A stretch of 14,044 nt of DNA from an uncultured Clostridia bacterium (GTDB lineage: Bacteria; Bacillota; Clostridia; Christensenellales; UBA1242), in the NCBI GenBank assembly GCA_944372745.1, contig CALWAB010000088.1, positions 1 to 14,044 on the forward strand, written 5' to 3'. Shown here one piece after another: positions 1 to 6,484 of the stretch. A program made the translations under genes and the position numbers. Positions within the stretch are counted from its first letter, which is position 1. The number at the start of each line of letters is the position of its first letter. The notes under the pieces were generated by a model. That model saw only the letters and a program-made list of their open reading frames with translations. It ran no database searches and was not told the DNA's origin.

Positions 1-15
1 CCCTATAACCCTAGA

Positions 16-31
16 GGTGGGATGCCCCACC
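16..31. repeat. Module C hairpin, copy 1
   Basis: A 16-bp perfect hairpin, GGTGGG-ATGC-CCCACC, lies in the non-coding sequence downstream of the 627-aa gene. It is followed by CATGGCGTGG. An identical hairpin lies at 3395-3410, and a degenerate one followed by the same CATGGCGTGG tail lies at 6207-6222. The CCTAG just before it resembles the end of module D, which also precedes module C at 6185-6222. There is no T-run, so it is not a standard terminator. Confidence 0.8.
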
Positions 32-132
32 ATGGCGTGGTCTAAAGTTCGTACTAGTACTTGCTTTGTAGGTTCTCTCAAAGTAGTGACCAATGCTGTA
101 CTATAGTCGACTGCACCTATGGTCTTGGAAGG

Positions 133-230
133 TGACACTAGCCCACTTTAGTACTAAGAACTTAAAAAATTTTATTTTGTGCTTTAACAAGCACAATTAT
201 AATTTATTTAGTACTGAAGTTGTGTCTAGA
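133..230 (+). repeat. 98-bp inverted-repeat element, copy 1
   Basis: The left arm begins TGACACTAGCCCACTTTAGT and the right arm ends in AGTACTGAAGTTGTGTCTAG, so the two ends are roughly inverted repeats of each other. In the centre is a perfect 8-bp hairpin, TTGTGCTT-TAAC-AAGCACAA (177-196). It is preceded by CACCTATGGTCTTGG (about 115-129), the conserved link that joins this element to module A in other copies, but module A itself is missing. Copies 2 to 4 (7406-7503, 6262-6358, 7581-7678) have nearly the same length and layout. It holds no ORF. It also lies just downstream of the 627-aa gene and might help end that transcript. Confidence 0.75.
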
Positions 231-251
231 TATCTTATCTTGGCATTCTAA

Positions 252-2135
252 TTAAGCATTTGGATCAGCTGGCGTATCATTATTATGTTGCACACTAACA
301 TCTATGTCCTTGACTGTATTAGCCTTATCAAGCTCATTACGCAAAACGACTTTTCGTTCAGAACTTAGATACAAAGTTAAGCCCTTGCCTGCGTATCCTT
401 TCTCTTTAAATGTATCAGCATTTTCGCACATTTTCCAATTAGTCATTATATCGCCAATTCTTTTGTCAATATAACTTTCTACTTTTTTATCAAAGCCGTT
501 AGTAATATCGACTTTCTTATTGTCTTGCTTGTGTGTTCTTTTGACATTAATAACCCCATCAAATCTTTGGACAAGCGAAATAAAATCATCCAAAGTCGCA
601 TACTTTACAAATGACATTGCAAAGTCTTTGTCCGCTGTAGATGCTTTTGAAATTTGAATTAATTTTATTTCTTCCTCTGGAGGCAAGAACAATTTTGACA
701 TAGGCGTCAAATCAAATAATGCACCAGTAGGTTTATAAGTATCAAGCAAATACTTTAAAAATTGTAAATAATAATACCTATCGTATATATTTCTACCAAG
801 TTCCCCAAACGCTTGTTCCATTTTTTGCCTTTCTATATTTTGGTATCCTAAATCCCAAGCATTCTTCATAGGAATAAGTTTGTTATTTTGTTGAGGGTCG
901 CGATAGTTCATACGCTTTCTAAGTTCGTACATACGATTATATAGTTCTATTTTTTCTGCAATACCTGAATGATAAATCTTATCCGCATAATTCCCTTTAA
1001 TACCATGCCTGTATCTCAATCTCTCTTCACCAGACATACTTTCAGGATTGGTATTTGTCAAATTGTATAATGACAACGCAGGGTCTTTTTCTTTCAATGT
1101 TTCATAAAATTTATCTGCGTCACCATCGCTTGTGCCTTTATCCATAAGTTCTTGTTGCATTTTTTGACAACTACTTACCAAACTTTTAGTCGCTTCCATT
1201 GATGGCAAAAACAACAACATATCTATTGGATAAGCATTTCCAAAATGGAATAATTTTTCATAATCATTAGCCAAATAATCTCTATCAAAATTTGGGTCCC
1301 CTATCAAACAAAAACTGCTCTTATTACTTTTACCTATATACGCTTGCTTGTCCTTTGTTACCTTGCCAATAACACTTCCGTCGGTATCAATAAGTTCATA
1401 ATTTTCACAAGCATTTTTGACTTGGTCTAAATCAACGCGAACTATATTGAGCAATTCTTGCACAAATGCTGAATATGTCAATCCCCTATTAGATACTTTT
1501 CTAGTCTTCCAAGCGTCCGCAAACGCTGGTGTCACTTCCATATAGATATAAAAATTATTTCCGTCTGACTTTCTAACCAAATTAATAAGGCTAGAATTTT
1601 TTTGTCGTGCAGTAATAAAACATTGCATAAATGTCTTTTTGTCTGCTTCACCGTCCTTTAATGTGCCTTGTGCTACAGGAATTTTATTTAATTTTTGAAT
1701 TAAATCATCATTATCAATAAATACTGTATGATTAACCATATCTACATAATCTTTATCCAATTTTCCCGTAAGCTGTTTACGACTATGATGTCCACCTGTG
1801 GCTATATTATATTCAATCAATGTATTGTATTTTGACACCATTTTAATGCTTTTATATGGGTCTTTGTTTTCTTCATTTACTTCATCCTTTTTTATAAAGT
1901 AAAAAAGATATGATTGACCATCGCGTCTAAAAATTTTAGTCTTGACAATATCGCCATCTTTGACCCCCATTTTAGCAAAACCCAAGGCATTATTTATTTG
2001 CCTTTCTACATATTCTACATCGCGAGCATTACTCACATAACACAATTTGTAGTTCTCAAATTCTGGTATAGACTTTGCCTGTTCTATTATATTCATAATA
2101 TAATTTTCATCATAGTTTTGTTCTTTTGTTTCCAT
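252..2135 (-). CDS. Hypothetical protein, 627 aa, unrecognised family
   Basis: I do not recognise this protein. It has no signal peptide, no hydrophobic segment long enough to cross a membrane, and no obvious nucleotide-binding or catalytic motif. It is rich in charged and polar residues, so it is probably soluble and cytoplasmic. A Tyr/Arg-rich helical stretch covers roughly residues 365-470, and the last 15 or so residues are a low-complexity polar tail ending in PADPNA. The ATG at 2133-2135 is supported by an AAGAGG ribosome binding site at 2142-2147 and by a strong promoter just upstream. The gene stands alone: the neighbouring gaps hold repeat modules, and the next minus-strand gene (XRE regulator) has its own terminator. 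Coding is real, since the frame is open for 1.9 kb of AT-rich DNA with good initiation signals, but a function cannot be given. Confidence 0.85.
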   Translation of the reverse strand: METKEQNYDENYIMNIIEQAKSIPEFENYKLCYVSNARDVEYVERQINNALGFAKMGVKDGDIVKTKIFRRDGQSYLFYFIKKDEVNEENKDPYKSIKMVSKYNTLIEYNIATGGHHSRKQLTGKLDKDYVDMVNHTVFIDNDDLIQKLNKIPVAQGTLKDGEADKKTFMQCFITARQKNSSLINLVRKSDGNNFYIYMEVTPAFADAWKTRKVSNRGLTYSAFVQELLNIVRVDLDQVKNACENYELIDTDGSVIGKVTKDKQAYIGKSNKSSFCLIGDPNFDRDYLANDYEKLFHFGNAYPIDMLLFLPSMEATKSLVSSCQKMQQELMDKGTSDGDADKFYETLKEKDPALSLYNLTNTNPESMSGEERLRYRHGIKGNYADKIYHSGIAEKIELYNRMYELRKRMNYRDPQQNNKLIPMKNAWDLGYQNIERQKMEQAFGELGRNIYDRYYYLQFLKYLLDTYKPTGALFDLTPMSKLFLPPEEEIKLIQISKASTADKDFAMSFVKYATLDDFISLVQRFDGVINVKRTHKQDNKKVDITNGFDKKVESYIDKRIGDIMTNWKMCENADTFKEKGYAGKGLTLYLSSERKVVLRNELDKANTVKDIDVSVQHNNDTPADPNA

Positions 2136-2152
2136 AATTAACCTCTTAAGTT

Positions 2153-2182
2153 ATTATACCAAAAGTTAATGCCTTTAGTCAA
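2153..2182 (-). promoter_or_regulatory. Promoter of the 627-aa gene
   Basis: Read on the minus strand, TTGACT (2177-2182) and TATAAT (2153-2158) are separated by 18 bp. Transcription should begin near 2146, at or inside the AAGAGG ribosome binding site (2142-2147), leaving an untranslated leader of only about 11 nt. Confidence 0.75.
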
Positions 2183-2268
2183 TATAAAATGAATTTTTGA
2201 CACTTGAATTTTCTTTACTCTAAAAAATATTACCCATTATTTAGCATGTAGACAAGTAGATTTTCTAT

Positions 2269-2325
2269 GGAACTACCCGTTCCCTAGAACCTTTAGGCAA
2301 GGACGGGCGTCCTTAACCTGTGGTC
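2269..2325 (+). repeat. Repeat modules B and A, copy 1
   Basis: Module B is the hairpin GGAAC-TACCC-GTTCC (2269-2283). A linker containing CCTTTAGG follows, then module A, AAGGAC-GGGC-GTCCTT (2299-2314), and the tail AACCTGTGGTC. The same order appears at 7340-7398 and, inverted, at 6368-6426. Here the tail is not followed by the 98-bp element, so this is a solitary or truncated copy. It fills part of the 325-bp gap between the 627-aa gene and the XRE gene. The rest of that gap holds the 627-aa gene's promoter, the XRE terminator and AT-rich sequence with nothing else I recognise. Confidence 0.75.
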
Positions 2326-2356
2326 AAAAAAACGCATAAAACTAAGTTTTTAGCGT
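2326..2356 (-). terminator. Rho-independent terminator after the XRE gene
   Basis: On the minus strand, ACGCTAAAAAC-TTA-GTTTTATGCGT forms an 11-bp stem with a 2-bp internal mismatch, followed directly by seven Ts. It lies about 105 bp beyond the stop codon of the XRE regulator and ends next to repeat module A. Confidence 0.6.
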
Positions 2357-2460
2357 AAAAATTTAAAAATAATTACTTTGTTTTCTATTTTTAGTTTATC
2401 TACATCCTGAAATAAATTGCTTAAAAATTTAATTTATTTATATATTAACATAATTTAAAC

Positions 2461-2673
2461 TCATTTTTTAATACACAAAATTTCGTTTGCATCCAATCCC
2501 AATAATTCGCATAAATTTGCAAATGTATCAAGACTTGGCATTGCTCTACCTGACATATATTGTGCTATTGTTTGTGGCTTTACATCTAACTTTTGTGCTA
2601 TTCTTGATTGAGATATTCCACTCAATTTAATTGCTTCTATCAACTTCTTTCGTATTTCTTCTAATGTAATCAT
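2461..2673 (-). CDS. XRE/Cro-CI family DNA-binding protein, 70 aa
   Basis: This is a single-domain helix-turn-helix protein of the XRE (HTH_3) family. The motif spans about residues 18-55: GISQSRIAQKLDV forms the first helix and turn, then KPQTIAQYMSGRAMPS carries the recognition helix and the typical Y-x-S/N-G-R-x-x-P-S signature, followed by the LxxLCELLGLD helix. Length is normal for a minimal member with no effector domain. The start is supported by AAGGAGT 5 nt upstream of the ATG. It likely represses its own promoter or that of the divergent hicB-like gene, because a perfect dyad lies in the shared upstream region. In HicAB loci HicB itself normally autoregulates through its own DNA-binding domain, so this could be an independent regulator. 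Confidence 0.9.
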   Translation of the reverse strand: MITLEEIRKKLIEAIKLSGISQSRIAQKLDVKPQTIAQYMSGRAMPSLDTFANLCELLGLDANEILCIKK

Positions 2674-2724
2674 TTTTACTCCTTATTGAAGTATTTTATA
2701 ATAAATATTTTTAAAAAACTTAAG

Positions 2725-2743
2725 TTATAACTATTGGTTATAA
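2725..2743. promoter_or_regulatory. Candidate operator (19-bp dyad) upstream of the XRE gene
   Basis: TTATAACTATTGGTTATAA is a perfect 7-bp inverted repeat with a 5-bp centre. It lies 52 bp upstream of the XRE start and about 125 bp upstream of the hicB-like start, the size and symmetry expected for an XRE dimer site. A weak minus-strand promoter (TTAAGT-17-TATAAA) would lie just downstream of the dyad. Binding by the adjacent regulator is an inference. Confidence 0.45.
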
Positions 2744-2841
2744 AAAAAATTAAAAAAGTAAAAAATAATCATATAAAAACAAATTTCTTATTTTTTTTAC
2801 AGGCAATGCTTGTTTTTTAATTTTTTTGTTTTTTTATTTAC

Positions 2842-2868
2842 TATAATACAGTTGAAAAGGAGGTTAAA
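2842..2868 (+). promoter_or_regulatory. -10 element and strong RBS of the hicB-like locus
   Basis: TATAAT (2842-2847) is followed 8 bp later by AAAGGAGG (2856-2863) and an ATG at 2869. No good -35 is present: the upstream 60 bp is almost pure T-tract. The expected transcript would begin near 2854, immediately before the ribosome binding site. Confidence 0.55.
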
Positions 2869-3310
2869 ATGACTAAAAAAGAAAAAGAGAGAAAGAAAAG
2901 CAGATTAATATTGGAATGCTTAAATATTTTTATGTTAGACAGAAAGTGGGTATAGTGTATTTATTCCCGATTTACAAAATGCTACTTGTGGCGAAAATTT
3001 ACAAGAAGCAATCTATATGGCAAAAGATTTAATTGGGGCTTTAGCCATAGAATATATTGATTATGAAAACAAAGAAATGCCAAAGGCATCTGATATAAAT
3101 GATGTTGAACTAGAAAACGAAGGAGATTTTGTCACATTAATTGACTTAGATTTTGACGAATATAAAAAATCGTTAGTCAAAAATGTTAGAAAAACAGTTT
3201 ATATCTCTAAAGACTTAAACGACAAAGCAGAAAGTTTGCACATTAATTTTTCACAAACACTACAAGATGCCTTGACTAAAATTGTTTCAAATCAAGCCAA
3301 TGGTCAATAA
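2869..3310 (+). pseudogene. hicB: HicB-type antitoxin gene with disrupted N-terminus
   Basis: The body of a HicB antitoxin is readable in one frame from 2939 to 3310: GYSVFIPDL, then CGENLQEAIYMAKDLIGALAI (the HicB partial RNase-H-like fold), then a C-terminal DNA-binding segment with VRKTVYISKDLNDKAESLHI and NFSQTLQDALTKI, typical of Bacillota HicB. A TAG at 2936-2938 closes this frame upstream. The strong ribosome binding site instead drives a 28-codon ORF (2869-2955, starting MTKKEKERKKS) in another frame, and a third frame offers MLKYFYV from 2916, which looks like a HicB start. At least one frameshift or small deletion near 2936 is therefore needed to restore a normal protein. The ATG at 3017 gives a 97-aa C-terminal fragment lacking the domain's first strands and has no good ribosome binding site. 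No hicA toxin gene is adjacent. It is either a decaying orphan or a sequence error. Confidence 0.65.
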
Positions 3311-3351
3311 ATATATAAAAACAAGCACTATTAATTATTAAATCATTATAC

Positions 3352-3379
3352 AAAAAAGGGAACAAATTGTTCCCTTTTT
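3352..3379. terminator. Bidirectional Rho-independent terminator between hicB and the calcium ATPase
   Basis: AAAAAGGGAACA-AAT-TGTTCCCTTTTT is a perfect 12-bp stem (7 bp GC-containing core) with A-run and T-run flanks. It lies 42 bp beyond the hicB-like stop on the plus strand and 64 bp beyond the ATPase stop on the minus strand, so it can serve both converging genes. Confidence 0.9.
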
Positions 3380-3382
3380 AAA

Positions 3383-3443
3383 TTATAACATTTAGGTGGG
3401 ATGCCCCACCAGTGTTATAAGAAATGTGAAATCCTCTAGCAAT
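3383..3443. repeat. Module C hairpin nested in an outer stem, plus half of module D
   Basis: The perfect module C hairpin GGTGGG-ATGC-CCCACC (3395-3410) is enclosed by an outer 8-bp stem, TTATAACA (3383-3390) and TGTTATAA (3413-3420). It is followed by GAAATGTGAAATCCTCTAG (3421-3439), matching half of module D as seen at 6441-6454. The D half ends only a few bases from the ATPase stop codon. Confidence 0.7.
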
Positions 3444-6070
3444 TAATCTACATTTTTGATGTGATTGTCCACAAACTTAACTATTTCTACAATAGGTAAA
3501 ATCATTACTGCACCACCAAGCACTATGAGCCATTGTACCCAATTTAATTGCACAAGTCCAAAGACAGTGGCTACAGGTGGCACGAGTGCCACAAAGAGAG
3601 TAAGTGCAATACCTACAAATATTGCCAAGATGAACCATTTATTTGTGAATGGATTGCTCCTAAATATTGATTTATGAGATTTTACATTCAACATATGAAG
3701 CATTTGCATTAAACAAATCGTGATGAACACCATTGTATTAGCCACTTCTGGACTATAATAAATGTGTGCTATGATAAATACTATCATTGATATAATTATT
3801 TGTGTTGATGACTGATAAATAATCGCCTTGCCTACCCCATCACTGAATACAGAAGCTTCCAATTTGCGAGGCTTTTTATTCATTATGCCCTCTTCCGCTG
3901 GTTCAAAGCCTAGGGCTATGGCTGGCAAAATGTCTGTGGCTAAATTTATAAACAATATTTGTAATGGCAATAAAAATATTGAATTAGGGAAGAATATTGT
4001 GGCTAGCACCAATGCCACAACTTCGGTGATATTGGTACTGAATAAGAATTGTATTGTCTTTTGAATATTTGCAAATACTCTTCTTCCTTCTTCGACTGCT
4101 ATGACAATTGTAGCGAAATTGTCATCTGCAAGCACTACATCTGCGACATCCTTTGTGACATCCGTTCCAGTGATACCCATACCTATGCCTATGTGTGCAG
4201 ATTTAAGGCTAGGAGCGTCATTTACTCCGTCACCTGTCATTGCCACGACTTTGCCCAATGATTTCCAAGTCTTGACAATACGCACTTTATTTTGTGGGCT
4301 TACGCGTGCGTACACTCGAATTTTGCTAATTTTCTTAGCAAATTCCGCATCACTCATAGCATCTAGTTCCGCCCCTGTGATGACTTGTGATTCGTTTTTT
4401 GCTATTCCCAATTCTTTAGCAATGGCAAACGCTGTATCTCTATGGTCGCCTGTAATCATTACAGGTATCATTCCCGCTTTTAGACAGGTCTTGACCGCAT
4501 TTCGTGCTTGCGGTCTTGGTGGGTCTTGCATTCCTACAAGCCCCAAAAATACCAAGTCATTTTCTATTTCATTAGGCACTAATTTTTTTATCACTTTTGT
4601 GGCAAAGCCAAGCACTCTCAATGCCTGTGCCCCCATATCACGAACGGCATCAAAAATGAGCATTTTGTAATGTGTAGTCATTGGCTCAATTTTGCCATTT
4701 ATTAAAATTCTAGTACATTTATCAATTAGATTGTCTATAGCACCTTTTGTATATACAACATTGTATGTTTCTTTCGTATGGACCGTAGACATAAGTTTTC
4801 TATTGCTATCAAATGGAATTTCGCCCACACGCATAAGGCTCACACCACTATCTTTTTTGTGATAGTCCAATTTATCTGCATACTCAATAAGTGCCGTTTC
4901 TGTAGGGTCACCCTTTACCCTATTACCCATTATGACACTATCGTTACATAGTATCATACAATTCAAAAGTTCTTTCAAGCCATAACTGATTTCGGTATTG
5001 CTATTTTCATAGTGGTCGCCAACAAATACGGATTTAACCACCATATTATTTTGCGTTAAAGTCCCTGTTTTATCGGTACAAATGACTTCACACGCCCCCA
5101 ATGTTTCGACTGCGTGCAGACGCTTGACAATGGCATTTCTCTTGCTCATTCTTGTGACGCCGACTGCCATTATTATTGTAACGACTGCTGGCAAACTCTC
5201 AGGAATGGCGGCAACTGCTATGGCGACTGCCGTCATAAAACTATCCATTATGGATGTATTAGTAAGTAATAAATCTAGGAAAAATATCAACGCTGCGACT
5301 GCTAGCACTATGATTGTGATGACTTTACCTAATTGTGCTAAATTTTTTTGCAAAAGCGTTTGTTCGTCATCTGTCGTTTTTAACAAATCTGCTATTTTAC
5401 CAATCTCAGTGTTCGCACCTACTGCGACAACAATGCCTGCTCCACGCCCATTTACTACGACTGCACTTGAATATGCCATATTCCTTCTATCGCCTAACGG
5501 CAATTTCTCTGGCAAATTTTGTTCTGCTAGTTTGTCCACTGCACTTGATTCACCCGTCAAGGACGATTCATTTATTTTAAGGCTGACAGTTTCAATCAAA
5601 TACAAATCTGCAGGTATTATGTCACCTGCTTCAAAGACAACTTTATCTCCAACTACTAAGTCTTCAGCAGGAACAATCATTTGTTTACCATCACGGATGA
5701 CTTTTGCTGTTTTTTGCGACAGCTTTTTTAGTTCTTCAATGGCGTTTTCGGCTTTCTGCTCTTGTATATATCCAATTATGGCATTGAAGATAACTATACA
5801 CACTATGATTATAGAATCAATGTAGTCGTCTGTGTGTTCGACTAAACTTACAGCTAATGACGCAATTGACGCTATGATTAAGACTATAATCATTGGGTCA
5901 AGAAATTGTGCCATTATTTTAGAAAAAGCGGACTTTTTCTTCGCTTTTGGCAATACATTTTTACCATTCTTAGCCAAGCGGTCGGTCGCTGTTGCTGAAC
6001 TTAGTCCGTTTGGTGATGTTTCCAATTTCTCATATATTTGCACCCTAGATAATGTATGAAATTCGTCCAT
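3443..6070 (-). CDS. P-type calcium-transporting ATPase (type IIA)
   Basis: This membrane pump exports cations, most likely Ca2+, at the cost of ATP. Order of domains: cation-ATPase N-terminus (1-50, with TLSRVQIYEKLETSPNGLS); M1-M2 (about 56-105); actuator domain with TGES at 172-175; M3-M4 (about 248-305) with the ion-site motif IPESLP (E291); phosphorylation loop DKTGT with D333; nucleotide-binding KGDPTE (386-391); hinge TGDGVNDAP (612-620); M5-M10 to the C-terminus. Calcium-ligand positions of SERCA are kept at N680 and E683 in M5 and at N709, T712 and D713 in M6. The site-I glutamate of M8 appears to be H799 (NVKSHKSIF). Length of 875 aa fits the bacterial family. The start has AAGGAAGG just upstream and a good promoter. 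It is monocistronic, between a bidirectional terminator and repeat modules. A Mn2+-transporting role cannot be excluded. Confidence 0.93.
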   Translation of the reverse strand: MDEFHTLSRVQIYEKLETSPNGLSSATATDRLAKNGKNVLPKAKKKSAFSKIMAQFLDPMIIVLIIASIASLAVSLVEHTDDYIDSIIIVCIVIFNAIIGYIQEQKAENAIEELKKLSQKTAKVIRDGKQMIVPAEDLVVGDKVVFEAGDIIPADLYLIETVSLKINESSLTGESSAVDKLAEQNLPEKLPLGDRRNMAYSSAVVVNGRGAGIVVAVGANTEIGKIADLLKTTDDEQTLLQKNLAQLGKVITIIVLAVAALIFFLDLLLTNTSIMDSFMTAVAIAVAAIPESLPAVVTIIMAVGVTRMSKRNAIVKRLHAVETLGACEVICTDKTGTLTQNNMVVKSVFVGDHYENSNTEISYGLKELLNCMILCNDSVIMGNRVKGDPTETALIEYADKLDYHKKDSGVSLMRVGEIPFDSNRKLMSTVHTKETYNVVYTKGAIDNLIDKCTRILINGKIEPMTTHYKMLIFDAVRDMGAQALRVLGFATKVIKKLVPNEIENDLVFLGLVGMQDPPRPQARNAVKTCLKAGMIPVMITGDHRDTAFAIAKELGIAKNESQVITGAELDAMSDAEFAKKISKIRVYARVSPQNKVRIVKTWKSLGKVVAMTGDGVNDAPSLKSAHIGIGMGITGTDVTKDVADVVLADDNFATIVIAVEEGRRVFANIQKTIQFLFSTNITEVVALVLATIFFPNSIFLLPLQILFINLATDILPAIALGFEPAEEGIMNKKPRKLEASVFSDGVGKAIIYQSSTQIIISMIVFIIAHIYYSPEVANTMVFITICLMQMLHMLNVKSHKSIFRSNPFTNKWFILAIFVGIALTLFVALVPPVATVFGLVQLNWVQWLIVLGGAVMILPIVEIVKFVDNHIKNVD

Positions 6071-6074
6071 ATTG

Positions 6075-6118
6075 CCTTCCTTTTTATATATTATATTCTT
6101 TTAAGTTGTCTTTTACAA
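6075..6118 (-). promoter_or_regulatory. Promoter and RBS of the calcium ATPase gene
   Basis: On the minus strand TTGTAA (6113-6118), a 17-bp spacer and TATAAT (6090-6095) precede AAGGAAGG (6075-6082), which lies 4 nt from the ATG. The predicted transcript start is near 6083, so the leader is only about 12 nt and begins at the ribosome binding site. Confidence 0.75.
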
Positions 6119-6133
6119 GTGTTTTGTTGTGGT

Positions 6134-6207
6134 CTAGGATATTTCAGTACCTTTTGTCTAGGAGTTTTCCCATCACTCTTTTATCTAGGGGATTTCACAT
6201 CCCCTAG
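6134..6207. repeat. Tandem module D: two degenerate copies and one perfect hairpin
   Basis: CTAGG occurs at 6134, 6158 and 6185, each followed by a related TTTC-containing stretch (GATATTTCAG, GAGTTTTCCCATC, GGATTTCACATC), a tandem array with a 24-27 bp period. Only the third forms the complete hairpin, CTAGGGGAT-TTCAC-ATCCCCTAG (6185-6207, 9 perfect pairs). It lies upstream of the ATPase promoter, starting the 414-bp gap that runs to uppP. That gap is almost filled by repeat modules. Confidence 0.65.
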
Positions 6208-6231
6208 GTGAGATGCCCCATCATGGCGTGG
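6207..6231. repeat. Module C, degenerate copy, with CATGGCGTGG tail
   Basis: GGTGAGATGCCCCATC (6207-6222) differs from the perfect C hairpin by two changes that weaken the stem. The tail CATGGCGTGG matches the one after the copy at 16-31. It directly abuts the module D hairpin. Confidence 0.6.
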
Positions 6232-6261
6232 GTGCTGGCGTACTGCAGTGGTCTTTGACGA

Positions 6262-6358
6262 GCACCTAATCACAACTTAACACTTAATAATATACTTAGT
6301 GCGTGATAACGCACTAAGATATATATTTTAAGTTTTTAAGTACTAAAGTTGGCTAGAA
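6262..6358 (-). repeat. 98-bp inverted-repeat element, copy 3 (inverted)
   Basis: This copy runs opposite to copies 1 and 2. Its outer arms are GCACCTAATCACAACTTAAC and AAGTACTAAAGTTGGCTAG (6338-6356). The central hairpin is the longest in the family: CTTAGTGCGT-GATA-ACGCACTAAG (6295-6318, 10 perfect pairs). The conserved CCAAGACCACAGGTCAAGG link to module A follows at 6367-6385. Upstream, GTACTGCAGTGGTCTTTGA at 6239-6257 resembles 7559-7578 beside copy 4, so the repeat may extend some 20 bp beyond the arms. Confidence 0.75.
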
Positions 6359-6367
6359 TCACTCTCC

Positions 6368-6426
6368 AAGACCACAGGTCAAGGGCTAGCCCTTGCCTAA
6401 GGGGTGAAGGGGAACGGGTAGTTCCC
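6368..6426 (-). repeat. Repeat modules A and B, copy 3 (inverted)
   Basis: Module A is a perfect 16-bp palindrome here, CAAGGGCTAGCCCTTG (6380-6395). A linker with CCTAAGGGGTGAAGG leads to module B, GGGAAC-GGGTA-GTTCCC (6410-6426). Order and linker match 2269-2325 and 7340-7398 read on the other strand. Compared with AAGGAC/GTCCTT elsewhere, the stem is AAGGGC/GCCCTT, so one A-T pair became G-C on both arms. Confidence 0.75.
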
Positions 6427-6435
6427 TTCATACTA

Positions 6436-6454
6436 AGGAGATGTGAAATCCCCT
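6436..6454. repeat. Module D, imperfect copy
   Basis: AGGAGATGTGAAATCCCCT is a module D hairpin with one mismatched pair in its stem. It lies about 30 bp beyond the end of uppP and closes the repeat block. Confidence 0.55.
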
Positions 6455-6484
6455 AAAAATCACCCCTCCTAAACCTAAACAACC

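Noticed and set aside
1..250. Coding fragment at the left edge
   Set aside because: All frames are short and the sequence is explained by repeat modules.
3017..3310. ATG at 3017 as the true start of the HicB-like gene
   Set aside because: HicB sequence continues in frame upstream to 2939 (GYSVFIPDL), and the 3017 start has no good ribosome binding site.
2461..3310. Complete toxin-antitoxin locus from the XRE and hicB-like genes
   Set aside because: No hicA toxin or other toxin-like gene is present, and the two genes are divergent with the HicB-like one broken.
4101..5825. Long plus-strand open frames opposite the ATPase gene (4101-4670 and 5082-5825)
   Set aside because: They are antisense to a clear P-type ATPase, have low-complexity Ala/Thr/Ser translations and lack ribosome binding sites.
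6185..6454. Repeat hairpins as terminators for uppP or the 627-aa gene
   Set aside because: The GC-rich hairpins have no T-run on the correct side, so I do not call them terminators, although they may affect transcript ends.
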